A stretch of 64,000 nucleotides of DNA from Bacteroidales bacterium (GCA_024401395.1 JAKSLD010000003.1:124001-188000), one strand, 5' to 3'; positions 24,686-34,404 are shown, numbered from the stretch's first letter. Notes: a model not told the origin generated them from the sequence alone. Program-made: numbers and translations.

Positions 24686-25249
24686 TTATTTCTTAACTCT
24701 AGAAGGGTTACGCAAGGCGAACTCCTTCCAACTCTTAGCGGGGCCACCTGTAGTACCAGACTTAGGAGCACCTAATGGGCTGATTACCTGCAAGAAATGG
24801 CAATATGCTGCGGCGAGAGCATCAGTAGCATCGAGATGACCAGGCATTTCGGTAAAATGCAACATACGCTGCAAGATATTAGCCACCTGCTCCTTAGAAG
24901 CAGAACCTTGACCAGTGATAGCCTGTTTGATACGCATAGGAGCATACTCTGTAACAGGCATTCCATTAGCAGCGGCTACGGCAATACATACACCCTGAGC
25001 GCGGCCCAATTTGAGCATACTCTGCACATTCTTGCCGAAGAAAGGCGCCTCAATTGAAAGTTCCTCAGGCTTATACTCCTTGACAATAGAAGAAACGCGC
25101 TCAAAAATATATTTCAACTTGGCATAGTGATCAGGCAATTTACCCAAATCCAATACACCCATAACGACTATCTGTGCCTTGTTGCCAGTTGTGTCGAGAA
25201 CTGCCCAACCAAGAAGATTAGTACCAGGGTCTATACCAAGAATGCGCAT
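24686..25249 (-). CDS. ruvC: Crossover junction endodeoxyribonuclease RuvC
   Basis: A 187-residue Holliday-junction resolvase. It has the RNase H-like fold with the first catalytic aspartate at Asp7 (ILGIDPGT), the second acidic residue in LSIEAPFFGKN, and the C-terminal acidic pair in HLDATDALAAAYCH. It cuts four-way junctions produced by RecA-mediated recombination together with RuvAB, which are not in this window. It is six bases from the DUF4286 gene, a neighbour arrangement seen in many Bacteroidales. The tail after residue 160 is basic. Confidence 0.95.
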   Translation of the reverse strand: MRILGIDPGTNLLGWAVLDTTGNKAQIVVMGVLDLGKLPDHYAKLKYIFERVSSIVKEYKPEELSIEAPFFGKNVQSMLKLGRAQGVCIAVAAANGMPVTEYAPMRIKQAITGQGSASKEQVANILQRMLHFTEMPGHLDATDALAAAYCHFLQVISPLGAPKSGTTGGPAKSWKEFALRNPSRVKK

Positions 25250-25255
25250 ACAACA

Positions 25256-25570
25256 TTAGTTGATTTGCTTCATTACACTAGAAAAATGAAGTACCTTCTC
25301 CTCGCGACCCTTGAGCTGCTTGAAAAGTTCTTCACTATAAGTATTGACAACTTTCACGTCGTTCAAAGATTCAACATGCCACTGAAGAGAGAACGTCTGG
25401 GCAGATTCGCCACCTTCAACCGGGGCATCGTAGACGCGATAGAGTTCCTGACGGACACCTGTTGGGAGCATATTCTTGATGACAGGTATGAATATAGTAT
25501 TCATCCAATCCTTCCACCAGAAATTCTCAGAATCAGCAACAACGAATGTAGTATTACAAAGAAATCCCAT
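25256..25570 (-). CDS. DUF4286 family protein
   Basis: A 104-residue small cytoplasmic protein of the DUF4286 family. It has the conserved aromatic segment NFWWKDWMNTIFIPVIK and the later FSLQWHVESLNDVKVVN. It looks like a small alpha/beta ferredoxin-like fold. No enzymatic motif is visible and the function is unknown. It lies between mpl and ruvC, a recurrent neighbourhood in Bacteroidales. Confidence 0.8.
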   Translation of the reverse strand: MGFLCNTTFVVADSENFWWKDWMNTIFIPVIKNMLPTGVRQELYRVYDAPVEGGESAQTFSLQWHVESLNDVKVVNTYSEELFKQLKGREEKVLHFSSVMKQIN

Positions 25571-25579
25571 AGTAAAAGG

Positions 25580-26965
25580 TTACTTCGTTAGTAATTCAGG
25601 TGCGAATTTGCGGATATCTACTCCACCAAAGTTGCCCGAAGTCATTATCAAGAGGACCGTATTTTCGTACGACTCCCCATTGAGGTCAGCTACAAGCTCC
25701 TCTGACGCAGTATATACTGTTAAGTTGGGATGGGCAAAATTCTTAGCAACATCCTCTTTGTCGAACATTTCCAGACGTTTATGTGCAATAACCTCAGGAT
25801 TGAAGAATACGATAGCCTTATCAGCTGCATTCATCGCACCTTTATACTGAGGGAGGAAATCCTTACGTAAACTACTGAAAGTGTGGAGCTCCATCACTGC
25901 TACTACCCTGCGGTCAGGATAGCGCTCACGGATAGCATTTGTGGTTGCTGTCAGCTTTGAAGGAGAATGGGCAAAATCCAGATACGCTACTCTATCTGCC
26001 CCCTTATAGAGAACCTCGAGACGTTTAGAAGCTCCTGTGAAACTCTCCATAGAGCGGAGGAAATCCTCTTTAGGCATACCCACGCGCTCGCAAGCAAGCA
26101 TAGCAGCGTGCATATTGTACATATTATGCTTACCGAATACGCCGACAGGATATTTCTTACCTGCATATACCACGTAATTCTGGTCATTCTCCACTACGCT
26201 CTCCAAAGCCTTATAACCTGTAGCCTCAGCAGAAGCAGGAATACTGTCTGCTGCCTTTGCCGCGCCCTCGTCATCAGCACAATAAATAAGTATTCCACCA
26301 TCTTTCTCATAAGAAACAATGGATGAGGCATACTTACCGAACTGTGAGAGATACCCTTCCCAAGTCGGGAAAACATTCACATGGTCCCAGGCAACTCCGG
26401 TGATGATAGCTACGTTTGGCTTATAGTGAAGGAATTTAGAGGTAGGATCAAGTGCAGATGTCAGATACTCATCGCCTTCAAATACAGCAATCTTAGCATC
26501 AGTAGAAAGCGCCACCATACGATCGAAGCCATCAAGTTGGGCACCGACCATATAGTCATATTTCATACCAGCAGCCTTGAGCGCATGCATTATCATTGCA
26601 GTAGTTGTTGTCTTTCCATGGCTACCACCCACAACGATACGCTGCTTGTCTGATGTCTGCTCATAGAGATACTCTGGGAAAGAGTAAATCTTGATATTCA
26701 ACTCACGTGCACGTTGCAATTCAGGGTTGTCATTAGTTGCATGCATACCCAGGATAACAGCATCGAGGTCGGTAGTAATACGCTCAGGATGCCATCCTGT
26801 CTCTTCTGGAAGGATGCCAGCAGCTGCAAGACGAGACTTAGAAGGCTCGAAAAATTCATCATCTGAGCCAGTAACTTTATACCCTTTATCATGTAGAGCC
26901 AAGGCGAGGTTGTGCATCACACTACCACCCACAGCTATGAAATGAACGCGCTTAGTCATTGTCAT
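25580..26965 (-). CDS. mpl: UDP-N-acetylmuramate:L-alanyl-gamma-D-glutamyl-meso-diaminopimelate ligase
   Basis: A 461-residue Mur-ligase family enzyme of cell-wall recycling that joins the recovered tripeptide to UDP-MurNAc using ATP. The Rossmann N-terminal domain begins HFIAVGGSVMHNLALAL and TGSDDEFFEPSKSRL, a Mpl rather than MurC pattern. The P-loop is GSHGKTTTTAM, and the central domain contains FEGDEYLTSALDPTSKF and HNMYNMHAAM. Its ATG overlaps the porV stop by one base. The second methionine (MTKRV) is an equally possible start. Confidence 0.92.
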   Translation of the reverse strand: MTMTKRVHFIAVGGSVMHNLALALHDKGYKVTGSDDEFFEPSKSRLAAAGILPEETGWHPERITTDLDAVILGMHATNDNPELQRARELNIKIYSFPEYLYEQTSDKQRIVVGGSHGKTTTTAMIMHALKAAGMKYDYMVGAQLDGFDRMVALSTDAKIAVFEGDEYLTSALDPTSKFLHYKPNVAIITGVAWDHVNVFPTWEGYLSQFGKYASSIVSYEKDGGILIYCADDEGAAKAADSIPASAEATGYKALESVVENDQNYVVYAGKKYPVGVFGKHNMYNMHAAMLACERVGMPKEDFLRSMESFTGASKRLEVLYKGADRVAYLDFAHSPSKLTATTNAIRERYPDRRVVAVMELHTFSSLRKDFLPQYKGAMNAADKAIVFFNPEVIAHKRLEMFDKEDVAKNFAHPNLTVYTASEELVADLNGESYENTVLLIMTSGNFGGVDIRKFAPELLTK

Positions 26966-28140
26966 TACTTAATAATAGAACCTAGGTCGAAACCAAGGGA
27001 GATACGGATTGTATTGTTAAGAGCGCTATTATTGTTTGCGTCACCAACAGTAAATACGTAGCTGGCATCGATTTTCATCAACTTATACTTAATACCGAGA
27101 CCTGCTGAAGCGTACTTGAGGTTACCCTTATTTTCATGGTTATGGTGATAACCGAAACGTGCTGAAAGGAGGTTGTTGTATGTATACTCAACACCGCCAC
27201 AGATATCAACCTCCTGCCACTCTTCCTTCATACCTCCAGGAGCATCACCAAAAGAAGAGAAGATTGAACCGATAACGCTCTTATCGTAGTACTTCATCTT
27301 GGCTTGGTAGACATCCTCTTCCGAACCATCAAGATTCTTATAATCAGGAGTTGGAACAAGGAGCTTGTTGAAATCTACAGTAGCACCAATCTTGTTATAA
27401 TTGTCAAGATTATACACAAAACCTACACCAAGACGCATATTTGCCGGGAGGTACTCGTTTGTCACACCATTATCGTATGTGATTTTTGTACCGATATTCG
27501 AAATATTGATACCAGCCATGATGTCAGCTCTCTGTCCTGCAATATTCAGGTCTTTCTTGTAGTAGAAAGCAATATCAGCAGCGAAAGCATTACCTGCGCT
27601 ATAGCCATCGTCATCTATCTGGTAGCCCAAATCTGAATGAATGTAGCGCAAAGCAACAGCTCCACTTAAGTTATTCGAAAGCTTAAGTGAGTATGCACCA
27701 TCGATAGAGAACTCTGTTGCCTTGTGAGACCCCTCTTCGTTACCTTCATCATCTGTAAAGATGAGGTCGCCAAGTGAGAAATACTTTATAGAAGCACTGA
27801 CTGTGTTGCGTTGCTTCAACTGATAGTAGCCTGCAGCATAGAAAAGGTTAATATCGCTGATGATATTACGCAACCAAGGGGTTACGGACAATGAAGCACC
27901 TGCCTTACTGTCCATAAATGCGTACTTAGCTGGGTTCCAGTGCTGAGATACAGCATCTGGAGTAGTGGCTACACCAGCATCACCCATAGCTGTACCACGT
28001 GCTTCAGGCCCAATATTGAGCATCTGAACACTGGAACTGATAGGGTTGTATTCAGAATCCTGAGCGAACATACTATTCGCTAGGAAAAATGATAATATCG
28101 TTAAACAAAGACGGTTTACCATTGATGTGGCTTTTTTCAT
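26965..28140 (-). CDS. porV: Type IX secretion outer-membrane protein PorV
   Basis: A 391-residue outer-membrane beta-barrel of the FadL-like family. The N-terminal signal peptide ends near MFAQ, and the mature protein begins with the PorV hallmark LNIGPEARGTAMGDAGVATT followed by SQHWNPAKYAF. PorV shuttles cargo from the T9SS translocon to the PorU sortase complex, so the organism should export C-terminal-domain proteins by T9SS. The gene is commonly beside porU, which is not seen here; instead it lies between pepP and mpl. The PorE-like gene at 8.2 kb may be part of the same machinery. Confidence 0.9.
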   Translation of the reverse strand: MKKATSMVNRLCLTILSFFLANSMFAQDSEYNPISSSVQMLNIGPEARGTAMGDAGVATTPDAVSQHWNPAKYAFMDSKAGASLSVTPWLRNIISDINLFYAAGYYQLKQRNTVSASIKYFSLGDLIFTDDEGNEEGSHKATEFSIDGAYSLKLSNNLSGAVALRYIHSDLGYQIDDDGYSAGNAFAADIAFYYKKDLNIAGQRADIMAGINISNIGTKITYDNGVTNEYLPANMRLGVGFVYNLDNYNKIGATVDFNKLLVPTPDYKNLDGSEEDVYQAKMKYYDKSVIGSIFSSFGDAPGGMKEEWQEVDICGGVEYTYNNLLSARFGYHHNHENKGNLKYASAGLGIKYKLMKIDASYVFTVGDANNNSALNNTIRISLGFDLGSIIK

Positions 28141-28142
28141 TA

Positions 28143-29543
28143 TTAGAAATTATTAAATCGATTCTTATTTACTTCTGTTTCTACTTCTTCTGGTTCGATA
28201 GGAATTCTCTCACCGAGATTCTCACATCCGTGACGTGTGATCAAAAGGTCGTCCTCAAGACGGATACCACCGAAAGTGCGGTATGCATCAAGTGCATCGA
28301 AATTGATGAAGTCTTTGCATATACCTTCTGATTTCCACTTGTCAATAAGTGCAGGGATGAAATAGATTCCTGGCTCGTCAGTAACAACGAAACCTTCTTT
28401 CAGTCTCTTGCCAAGGCGTAATGACGCGAGACCAAACTGTGTGGATTTTTGTATCTCATCGTCATATCCTACTAGTACCTCATTATAGCTCTCCATATCG
28501 TGGACATCCAAACCAAGCATATGACCAATACCGTGAGGCATAAACAATGCATGAGCTCCTTCCATAACGGCCTCATCCACATCGCCCTTCATAAGACCTA
28601 GCTCTTTCAAGCCGCTGGCAATGACACGACAGGCCATCAGGTGGACTTCCTTATATGTTATGCCTGGCTCGCAGGTAGCAGCCACTGCGTTGTTGGCATC
28701 AAGAACTATCTGATATATCTCTCGCTGCTGTGCGGTAAACTTACCTCCCACAGGTGATGTTCGGGTATGGTCTGTGGCATAACACATCGGAGATTCGCTA
28801 CCCGCATCAACAAGGAGAAGCTGACCGTTCTTCAATGTGTTTGGGTAACCATGATTGTGAAGTGTCTCTCCGTGAACAGTACAGATAATAGGGAAAGATA
28901 CCGGGCCTCCGTATCTCTGCGACATACGACCGACCATTGCCATGATTTCTGCCTCTGTTCTCCCGGCATGAGCCATAGTCATAGCTGCCATATGCATTTC
29001 TCTTCCTACCGCCATGTGCTTTCGTAACTCTTCTATCTCGCACTGCTCTTTGATTTCTCGCATAGATACTAGCGCTTTGATGAGCTTTACAGATGCACCG
29101 TTCTCAACCTCCTTTGTAGTTTTCCCTAAAAGTTCTGCTATACGGATAGTCGTAACTCCGTGATATGTAGGAACATAATGAATCTCTCTACCCTTATTTG
29201 CTTCTACAACACCTGCCAACTTCGATACTGGCATTACCTTGGTAACCCCGACTGTCGCTGCTTGATCTGATACAGAAGGCTGATTTCCCATCCAGATAAT
29301 GTCATCCATAGTGAGTTCATCCATATACAGGATAGCCTCACCTGTTTCTGCATCTAGTGTGGCTGCTATGCCTGCAACCTTGAGACCAAATAGGTATAGG
29401 AATGTACTGTCTTGCCTAAAATGATAAGTGTTATCTTTATAATTGCACGCTATGTCAATATTGCCTATAAAAAGCATAAGACCCTGGCCAACCTTTTCGC
29501 ATAGTTTGGCTCGTCGTGCTACGTATGTTTCAGCTGTGAACAT
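28143..29543 (-). CDS. pepP: Xaa-Pro aminopeptidase (M24B family)
   Basis: A 466-residue dinuclear metallopeptidase that removes N-terminal residues preceding proline. The N-terminal creatinase-like domain is about 1-170 and the pita-bread domain about 175-445. The five metal ligands are recognisable: Asp in LLVDAGSE, Asp in ATDHTRTSPVGG, His in PHGIGHMLGLDVHD, Glu in VTDEPGIYF and Glu in GGIRLEDDLL. There is no signal peptide, so it is cytoplasmic. It is first in a long minus-strand run reaching porV, mpl, ruvC and queA, with a -7 box at 29567-29574. Confidence 0.92.
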   Translation of the reverse strand: MFTAETYVARRAKLCEKVGQGLMLFIGNIDIACNYKDNTYHFRQDSTFLYLFGLKVAGIAATLDAETGEAILYMDELTMDDIIWMGNQPSVSDQAATVGVTKVMPVSKLAGVVEANKGREIHYVPTYHGVTTIRIAELLGKTTKEVENGASVKLIKALVSMREIKEQCEIEELRKHMAVGREMHMAAMTMAHAGRTEAEIMAMVGRMSQRYGGPVSFPIICTVHGETLHNHGYPNTLKNGQLLLVDAGSESPMCYATDHTRTSPVGGKFTAQQREIYQIVLDANNAVAATCEPGITYKEVHLMACRVIASGLKELGLMKGDVDEAVMEGAHALFMPHGIGHMLGLDVHDMESYNEVLVGYDDEIQKSTQFGLASLRLGKRLKEGFVVTDEPGIYFIPALIDKWKSEGICKDFINFDALDAYRTFGGIRLEDDLLITRHGCENLGERIPIEPEEVETEVNKNRFNNF

Positions 29544-29566
29544 AGTGGATTATTTGTATACGAGCG

Positions 29567-29574
29567 CAAAGGTA
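29567..29574 (-). promoter_or_regulatory. Putative -7 box for the pepP-porV-mpl operon
   Basis: TACCTTTG on the minus strand, 24 bases upstream of the pepP ATG, between that gene and the end of the upstream histidine kinase gene. Confidence 0.6.
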
Positions 29575-29594
29575 CTATTTTTATTCGCAATAGA

Positions 29595-31601
29595 CTAAAT
29601 ATTAGCCTCTCCATTAGACACTTCTACCATTTTGTTTTCCATAAGCTGAGTCAAAAGTGGAAGCGAGAAGATAAATCTTGCACCCTGATGGTATTCTGGA
29701 TCAATCCATATCTTACCTCCAAAATGCTCAACAATGGTCTTGCACATAGACAACCCTAGTCCCGTACCTTGCTTGAACTCATCTAGTTTCTCAAATCGCT
29801 CGAATACTTGCTCGTATTTTTCTGTAGGAATGCCTACTCCTGTATCTGTAACACTCACATTTACCATTCTTTCTCCCTCTGCAAGTTCAACATTGACGCT
29901 GATTGTTCCTCGTTCGGTAAATTTAGAGGCATTGGACAATAGATTCAAGACTACTTGCTGTATGCGTTGCTTGTCTACCATCACCTCTAATTTGTCTATT
30001 GACGAATGGAATTTGTACTCTACCTTACTACGGTATGCCGATTTGGCGGACAATAATGCAGTATGACAAAGATTTATAAGGTCTACCTTCTCTATCTCGT
30101 ACTTTGTCTTTCCTGCCTCAAGTCTCGACAAATCTAGAATTCCGTTAATCAAGCCCAACAATAGGTTTGCATTTGAGTTGATAACACTGGATATCTGCTC
30201 TTTTTCTTCTTTTGACAATCCATCTCCCATAGTCGTCAGCACCTCGGAAAAACCTACTATGGCATTCAATGGCGTACGTATCTCGTGACTCATATTGGCA
30301 AGGAACGCCGATTTCATCCTGTTGCTGTTCTCCGCATGTGTCTTCGCAGCAAAAAGCTCCGACTCTCTTATCATCAGCTTGCCTTTGAGTGTCTCTGAGC
30401 GTGAATAAAGAATAAGTAATACTATTGTCAATATTATGAGAATCAATATGACGATAGATATAATCGTTATCTCAAGACTGTATGTCTCAAATATCGACGG
30501 CTCTTTACCTTCGATATTTGTACCCTCTGGCAGTTTCTCTTGATATCTGGGTATATCCTTTATCTTGCTATAGTTGACTCTGTAATGACTACCTACAAAT
30601 TGTATGTCTTCTCTGCCGTTTGACTTGCCGTTGAGGTAGTTATAGGCCTGATTTGCCAGCACAACACCCTCTTTATAGGTATTATAAATCGGCATATATC
30701 CGCCTAGCGATATCTCAAAACTTCTTCCTGTCAGTGAGATAATAGGGACATTAGGACATAATTTGGGTATGTCATTAAGCGCACTGGCTTCGTAATATCT
30801 GTTATTATAGTCTACTTTCCACGTACCTATGATAATGGCGGTAGTGCTGTCTGCTATCTCGGAGGCTTTCTTCAATAGGTCTCTCTCGTTATACTCACGA
30901 CCGTCTAGTACAATGAAGTTATTTTTGTTTCTGAGGTTCTGCCTTACAGATTCTTTGCAGAAAGATAATAGGTTAACTCCACCATAGGTGTTGTCTGAGA
31001 TGAAAATAATGTTCTTCTTGTCTGGATAGAATCTGTATAATAGGTCAATGTTGTTTATAATGTTTGTCTCTCGGAGAACTCCTCCTACTATCTTGTAGTT
31101 TGGCGATAGCTCCATGACATCATAACTGGTAGGATCCCACTTAGCAATATTCTCTATCTTGTCTGGTATCAATGTAAAATTCCTACTGCACATACCTGGC
31201 ATGGCAGGTACAGCTCTCACTATCGGATTATTGCTGGATATATATGACGACCACGCTTCTTGTCCGAATAGTATCATAAGGTCTGGAATCCGACCGCTGT
31301 TGACGTGCGATTCTACTATGGTCTCGAATCTTGACCTCCACATCGGGATGTCTGTCAGAGAGGTACATTGTATAGTCTCAATGCCTATCTGAGCTTGTCC
31401 TCCCAAATCTTCAAATGTATGGATAAATCCATTGGTTATCTCCGCAACATAATTATTGTCAAGAGCATAACTGGCAACGATAAGTATATAGGGTTCTTCT
31501 GTACTCTGTGCAGATGGCAAATACATATCTTGTGCACTACTCTTTACTGGAAAGAGTAGTGCCAAGATACATACAATAATATTTTGAACTGCTTTCGTCA
31601 T
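29595..31601 (-). CDS. Sensor histidine kinase with periplasmic ABC-substrate-binding-like domain
   Basis: A 668-residue inner-membrane kinase. After a signal peptide (cleavage near SSAQ, residue 24) comes a periplasmic domain (about 35-365) resembling the ABC_sub_bind fold ([40 protein letters not shown]). A transmembrane helix lies at about 376-399, a HisKA domain has His439 in [14 protein letters not shown], and the HATPase carries [18 protein letters not shown] and GTGLGLSM. No receiver or DNA-binding domain is attached and no response regulator is adjacent. It starts directly at the zinc-ribbon gene's stop codon, so it is co-expressed with the SPFH/zinc-ribbon pair. Confidence 0.9.
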   Translation of the reverse strand: MTKAVQNIIVCILALLFPVKSSAQDMYLPSAQSTEEPYILIVASYALDNNYVAEITNGFIHTFEDLGGQAQIGIETIQCTSLTDIPMWRSRFETIVESHVNSGRIPDLMILFGQEAWSSYISSNNPIVRAVPAMPGMCSRNFTLIPDKIENIAKWDPTSYDVMELSPNYKIVGGVLRETNIINNIDLLYRFYPDKKNIIFISDNTYGGVNLLSFCKESVRQNLRNKNNFIVLDGREYNERDLLKKASEIADSTTAIIIGTWKVDYNNRYYEASALNDIPKLCPNVPIISLTGRSFEISLGGYMPIYNTYKEGVVLANQAYNYLNGKSNGREDIQFVGSHYRVNYSKIKDIPRYQEKLPEGTNIEGKEPSIFETYSLEITIISIVILILIILTIVLLILYSRSETLKGKLMIRESELFAAKTHAENSNRMKSAFLANMSHEIRTPLNAIVGFSEVLTTMGDGLSKEEKEQISSVINSNANLLLGLINGILDLSRLEAGKTKYEIEKVDLINLCHTALLSAKSAYRSKVEYKFHSSIDKLEVMVDKQRIQQVVLNLLSNASKFTERGTISVNVELAEGERMVNVSVTDTGVGIPTEKYEQVFERFEKLDEFKQGTGLGLSMCKTIVEHFGGKIWIDPEYHQGARFIFSLPLLTQLMENKMVEVSNGEANI

Positions 31602-33077
31602 TTAAACTGTTGACCCTTTTACGGCCATATAGTTTTCTCCGCTTATGCGGCTGTTTGAAAGTCTCTTTCTTGTCTCCCTATGTCTCTCATTGAAATTCTC
31701 ATTGGACATTTCTGTCTGAGTCTCTTTCTCATGATAGTGACGGGCTCCCTGATTACGGTAACGGCTGTATTGCCACCACCAGAACAATGGGCCTGCCAAT
31801 AGGAAGAGGTAAGGGAATATGTTAGCTTCATCATCACAGCTATCAAAAAATGGTATCATTAATATCATCAATATAATAGCAATAATTTCCACTATTGTCG
31901 AGAAAAGGAATAGCTTGCCTTTGTTGATAGGCACACTACCCATCGTCTCTTTCGTACGAGCATTCACAGCCACATAATGCAGCATCTTGTTCGTGTCCAT
32001 ATAGCTGTATAGCCATACAGGGAGGTATGCAGCACTCCAATTGATACCTAATACCTTGTAAAGTTCATTGGTCCATTTCACTCCACGGTCAAATTTCCCC
32101 AATGAAGGTACTGCCGCATGTCGAGAAATATCCGACAACTGTGTGGTAACTATCGGCTTCAACTCTTCTACATTGACGTCTCGCTTTTCAGACGTAAACC
32201 CTCGTAGATAGTTTGAGTCATATTTTACACAGTGCTCAGTATCAAATGGCATTATCGAGTTAATGACATTGTTGGTCTCCGACTTCGACTTGTTGTTGAG
32301 CCTCTGCTTGGACGACTCTACTGTCAACCCCTTGATAGCAATGTCAAATTCTCGCTCTACATCATATACATCGGCGTCATAGTACTTTCTCTTGTTGTTC
32401 TTGTCGCCGACATAATAGCTTCTTAACAGGACTTCTCCCTCACCCTGAAGGTCAACGTGCTCATTTGCATCTACTATCATGTATGGGAAGTAGACACCCA
32501 TGATGTTGTCCGTCGTAAATTCTTTCTTGAACCTAGGGTGCGCAAAGAAGCGCCTCTCTCCGACAAAGTTGTTGATAAGTCTCTGTGCCTCTTCCTTTTT
32601 TACCTGGAATGGCAATATCATATCTGGAACAGCTCCGTTCGGAATAACGTCATTTATTGATAGATGACTACGGCACCAGTGACAGCGAGCGCCTGTCGTG
32701 TGTTCTGTATCTACAACAACTTCCGCTCCGCAGCTTTTACACTTGATTGTAATCTGCGACGACTGCGAGTCGTTGATATCTGCAGCTCCACTACTTACAT
32801 TCTCTCCCTCTAGTTTTGATGCATCTTCGACTATCTTGTCTGAAGCAATAGGGTCAAACTCATGACGACAGTAATTGCACCTGAGCTTGCCATTGTTCAT
32901 ATTTAACGAGATGTCTGTAGCACCGCACTTGGGGCACTTGACTTGCTCGCCTTTTGGTTCAGCTGCAGCAGCAGGTTCCTGAACTGGTTGTTCGTCTGCC
33001 GCTGCATTCTGTTGCCCATAAGGGTCCATCATCGGATTCGTATATCCATCAATCGGTTGCTGGGTATTTTCTTCCAT
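31602..33077 (-). CDS. Membrane-anchored double zinc-ribbon protein (YdjG-like)
   Basis: A 491-residue protein with a disordered Q/A/P-rich N terminus. Two TFIIB-type zinc ribbons follow: Cys48/51/67/70 (CPKCG, CNYC) and Cys113/116/132/135 (CKSCG, CHWC). A large globular domain occupies about 150-390 (PFQVKKEEAQRLINNFVGER, VYFPYMIVDANEH, LPVWLYSYMD). Two hydrophobic helices lie near 395-440 (LFLFSTIVEIIAIILMILMI and FPYLFLLAGPLFWWWQY). The combination resembles B. subtilis YdjG, which works with the SPFH protein YdjI and PspA in membrane stress. Here the SPFH partner is encoded 19 bases upstream. Function is inferred from this pairing. Confidence 0.78.
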   Translation of the reverse strand: MEENTQQPIDGYTNPMMDPYGQQNAAADEQPVQEPAAAAEPKGEQVKCPKCGATDISLNMNNGKLRCNYCRHEFDPIASDKIVEDASKLEGENVSSGAADINDSQSSQITIKCKSCGAEVVVDTEHTTGARCHWCRSHLSINDVIPNGAVPDMILPFQVKKEEAQRLINNFVGERRFFAHPRFKKEFTTDNIMGVYFPYMIVDANEHVDLQGEGEVLLRSYYVGDKNNKRKYYDADVYDVEREFDIAIKGLTVESSKQRLNNKSKSETNNVINSIMPFDTEHCVKYDSNYLRGFTSEKRDVNVEELKPIVTTQLSDISRHAAVPSLGKFDRGVKWTNELYKVLGINWSAAYLPVWLYSYMDTNKMLHYVAVNARTKETMGSVPINKGKLFLFSTIVEIIAIILMILMIPFFDSCDDEANIFPYLFLLAGPLFWWWQYSRYRNQGARHYHEKETQTEMSNENFNERHRETRKRLSNSRISGENYMAVKGSTV

Positions 33078-33096
33078 AGGATATTTGTCCTACAAA

Positions 33097-34404
33097 TTAC
33101 ATACCTAGTACCTTTGCTTTCAATGCATCAAATTCAGCCTGACTGATGATACCCATATCAAGTAGCTCCTTTGATTTCTTGAGCTTCTCGTATGGATCTT
33201 CTTGCTGAGCTGGCTGTTGTGGCGCTTGGTAGCCTTGCTGATAACCGCCTTGTTGTGGTGGTTGCTGATAGCCTCCTTGCTGTGGATAACCCTGTTGTGG
33301 ATAACCTTGCTGAGGATAACCTTGTTGAGGGTACCCTTGTTGTGGATAGCCCTGCTGTGGATAGCCTTGTGGACCTGTTGGCTGCTGTAAACCGCTGAGA
33401 GCTCCGCCAGCAGCATTCATACCCATGCCCATAAATGCCATGCCGCTGCCACCGCCGTTCTCTCCTGCAGCCTGCATACCTCGTGCTACCGATTGCTGCA
33501 TGAATGAGTTGCCTCGTGCTCCCATAAGAGCATCTGCCTTCTTAACATCGCTGAGCAATGCCTTTGTATCCGCATCGTATTCTATAGATTGGATCGCTAC
33601 CTTCTCTATCTCAAGACCTCGCGTGCTCTTCCACTGGTACGACTGCTCTACTACTGCCGAGAGCGACTTGGCAAAACCTATCTGGTCTCCCTGTATCTTC
33701 GTGATACGGTTACCATGACTAGGATCGTTTGTATACAATGAGAATGCACTCGACAAACTGCTCACTACTTCATTGAAGAGCTGCTCTCCTGCAGGATTGT
33801 CCATGTCTGAGAAGTCAAATACCTTGCCCTCATTGACATACTGCATTGGTACAAACTGCTTGATGAAGAGTATCGGATCTGTAATTCTCAATGTATATGT
33901 ACCTCTTGTCATACAGCCTACCTGAGCATTCAAGTATGCATCATCCCAGTAAATCTCGCTCTGTGTACCGAAACGGTTGTTAGGAATCTCCTTGAGGTTA
34001 ACATACAATGCTAACTGCTGAGAACCTGGCTGACCACCAAACTTGAAACGCTCCCATGTCGACATAATGAGTGTACCGAAAATGCTGTCACCCGCAAAGA
34101 TCGACTTCGCATTTGGGTCACTTGTCGTAAATGTATAACCGCCTGGCTCTGTTACAAGACCTGTGATACCACCATCCTGAAGTGTAATAAGGCCAAAACC
34201 ATCAGGAACCAAAATCTTACTGCCGTTCGAAATGATGCCTTCAGAACCACTCGTATTTGATCCTCTGCCGTTATTCGTGCCCTTTGCTACCGCAGGTATC
34301 ACACCAGCTGTAGCTGGCGCACCAGGCATTGGCATAAGGAAGTCTTTCCACTGATCTGCAAATGTGCCGTCTAGGGCACCAATAAATGCTTTAATAAATC
34401 CCAT
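33097..34404 (-). CDS. SPFH-domain protein (YdjI/virion core-like) with GYPQQ repeats and SHOCT-like tail
   Basis: A 435-residue cytoplasmic protein. The SPFH/band-7-like domain spans about 60-310 (ILVPDGFGLITLQDGGITGLVTEPGGYTF; GTYTLRITDPILFIKQF; RGLEIEKVAIQSIEYD). A glycine/methionine-rich linker, a tandem GYPQQ repeat (about 345-378, six near-identical pentapeptides) and further Q/Y/P-rich sequence follow. It ends in a short helical SHOCT-type motif (DPYEKLKKSKELLDMGIISQAEFDALKAKVL). SPFH proteins form membrane-associated scaffolds; the YdjI branch couples to zinc-ribbon proteins and PspA. It is the first gene of the SPFH / zinc-ribbon / kinase operon. The matching 15-base DNA repeat (about 33270-33375) is coding, not CRISPR. 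Confidence 0.82.
   Translation of the reverse strand: MGFIKAFIGALDGTFADQWKDFLMPMPGAPATAGVIPAVAKGTNNGRGSNTSGSEGIISNGSKILVPDGFGLITLQDGGITGLVTEPGGYTFTTSDPNAKSIFAGDSIFGTLIMSTWERFKFGGQPGSQQLALYVNLKEIPNNRFGTQSEIYWDDAYLNAQVGCMTRGTYTLRITDPILFIKQFVPMQYVNEGKVFDFSDMDNPAGEQLFNEVVSSLSSAFSLYTNDPSHGNRITKIQGDQIGFAKSLSAVVEQSYQWKSTRGLEIEKVAIQSIEYDADTKALLSDVKKADALMGARGNSFMQQSVARGMQAAGENGGGSGMAFMGMGMNAAGGALSGLQQPTGPQGYPQQGYPQQGYPQQGYPQQGYPQQGYPQQGGYQQPPQQGGYQQGYQAPQQPAQQEDPYEKLKKSKELLDMGIISQAEFDALKAKVLGM

Noticed and set aside
33270-33375. Short regular repeats that could be mistaken for a CRISPR array
   Set aside because: They are in frame, encode GYPQQ, have no spacers and no cas genes are present.
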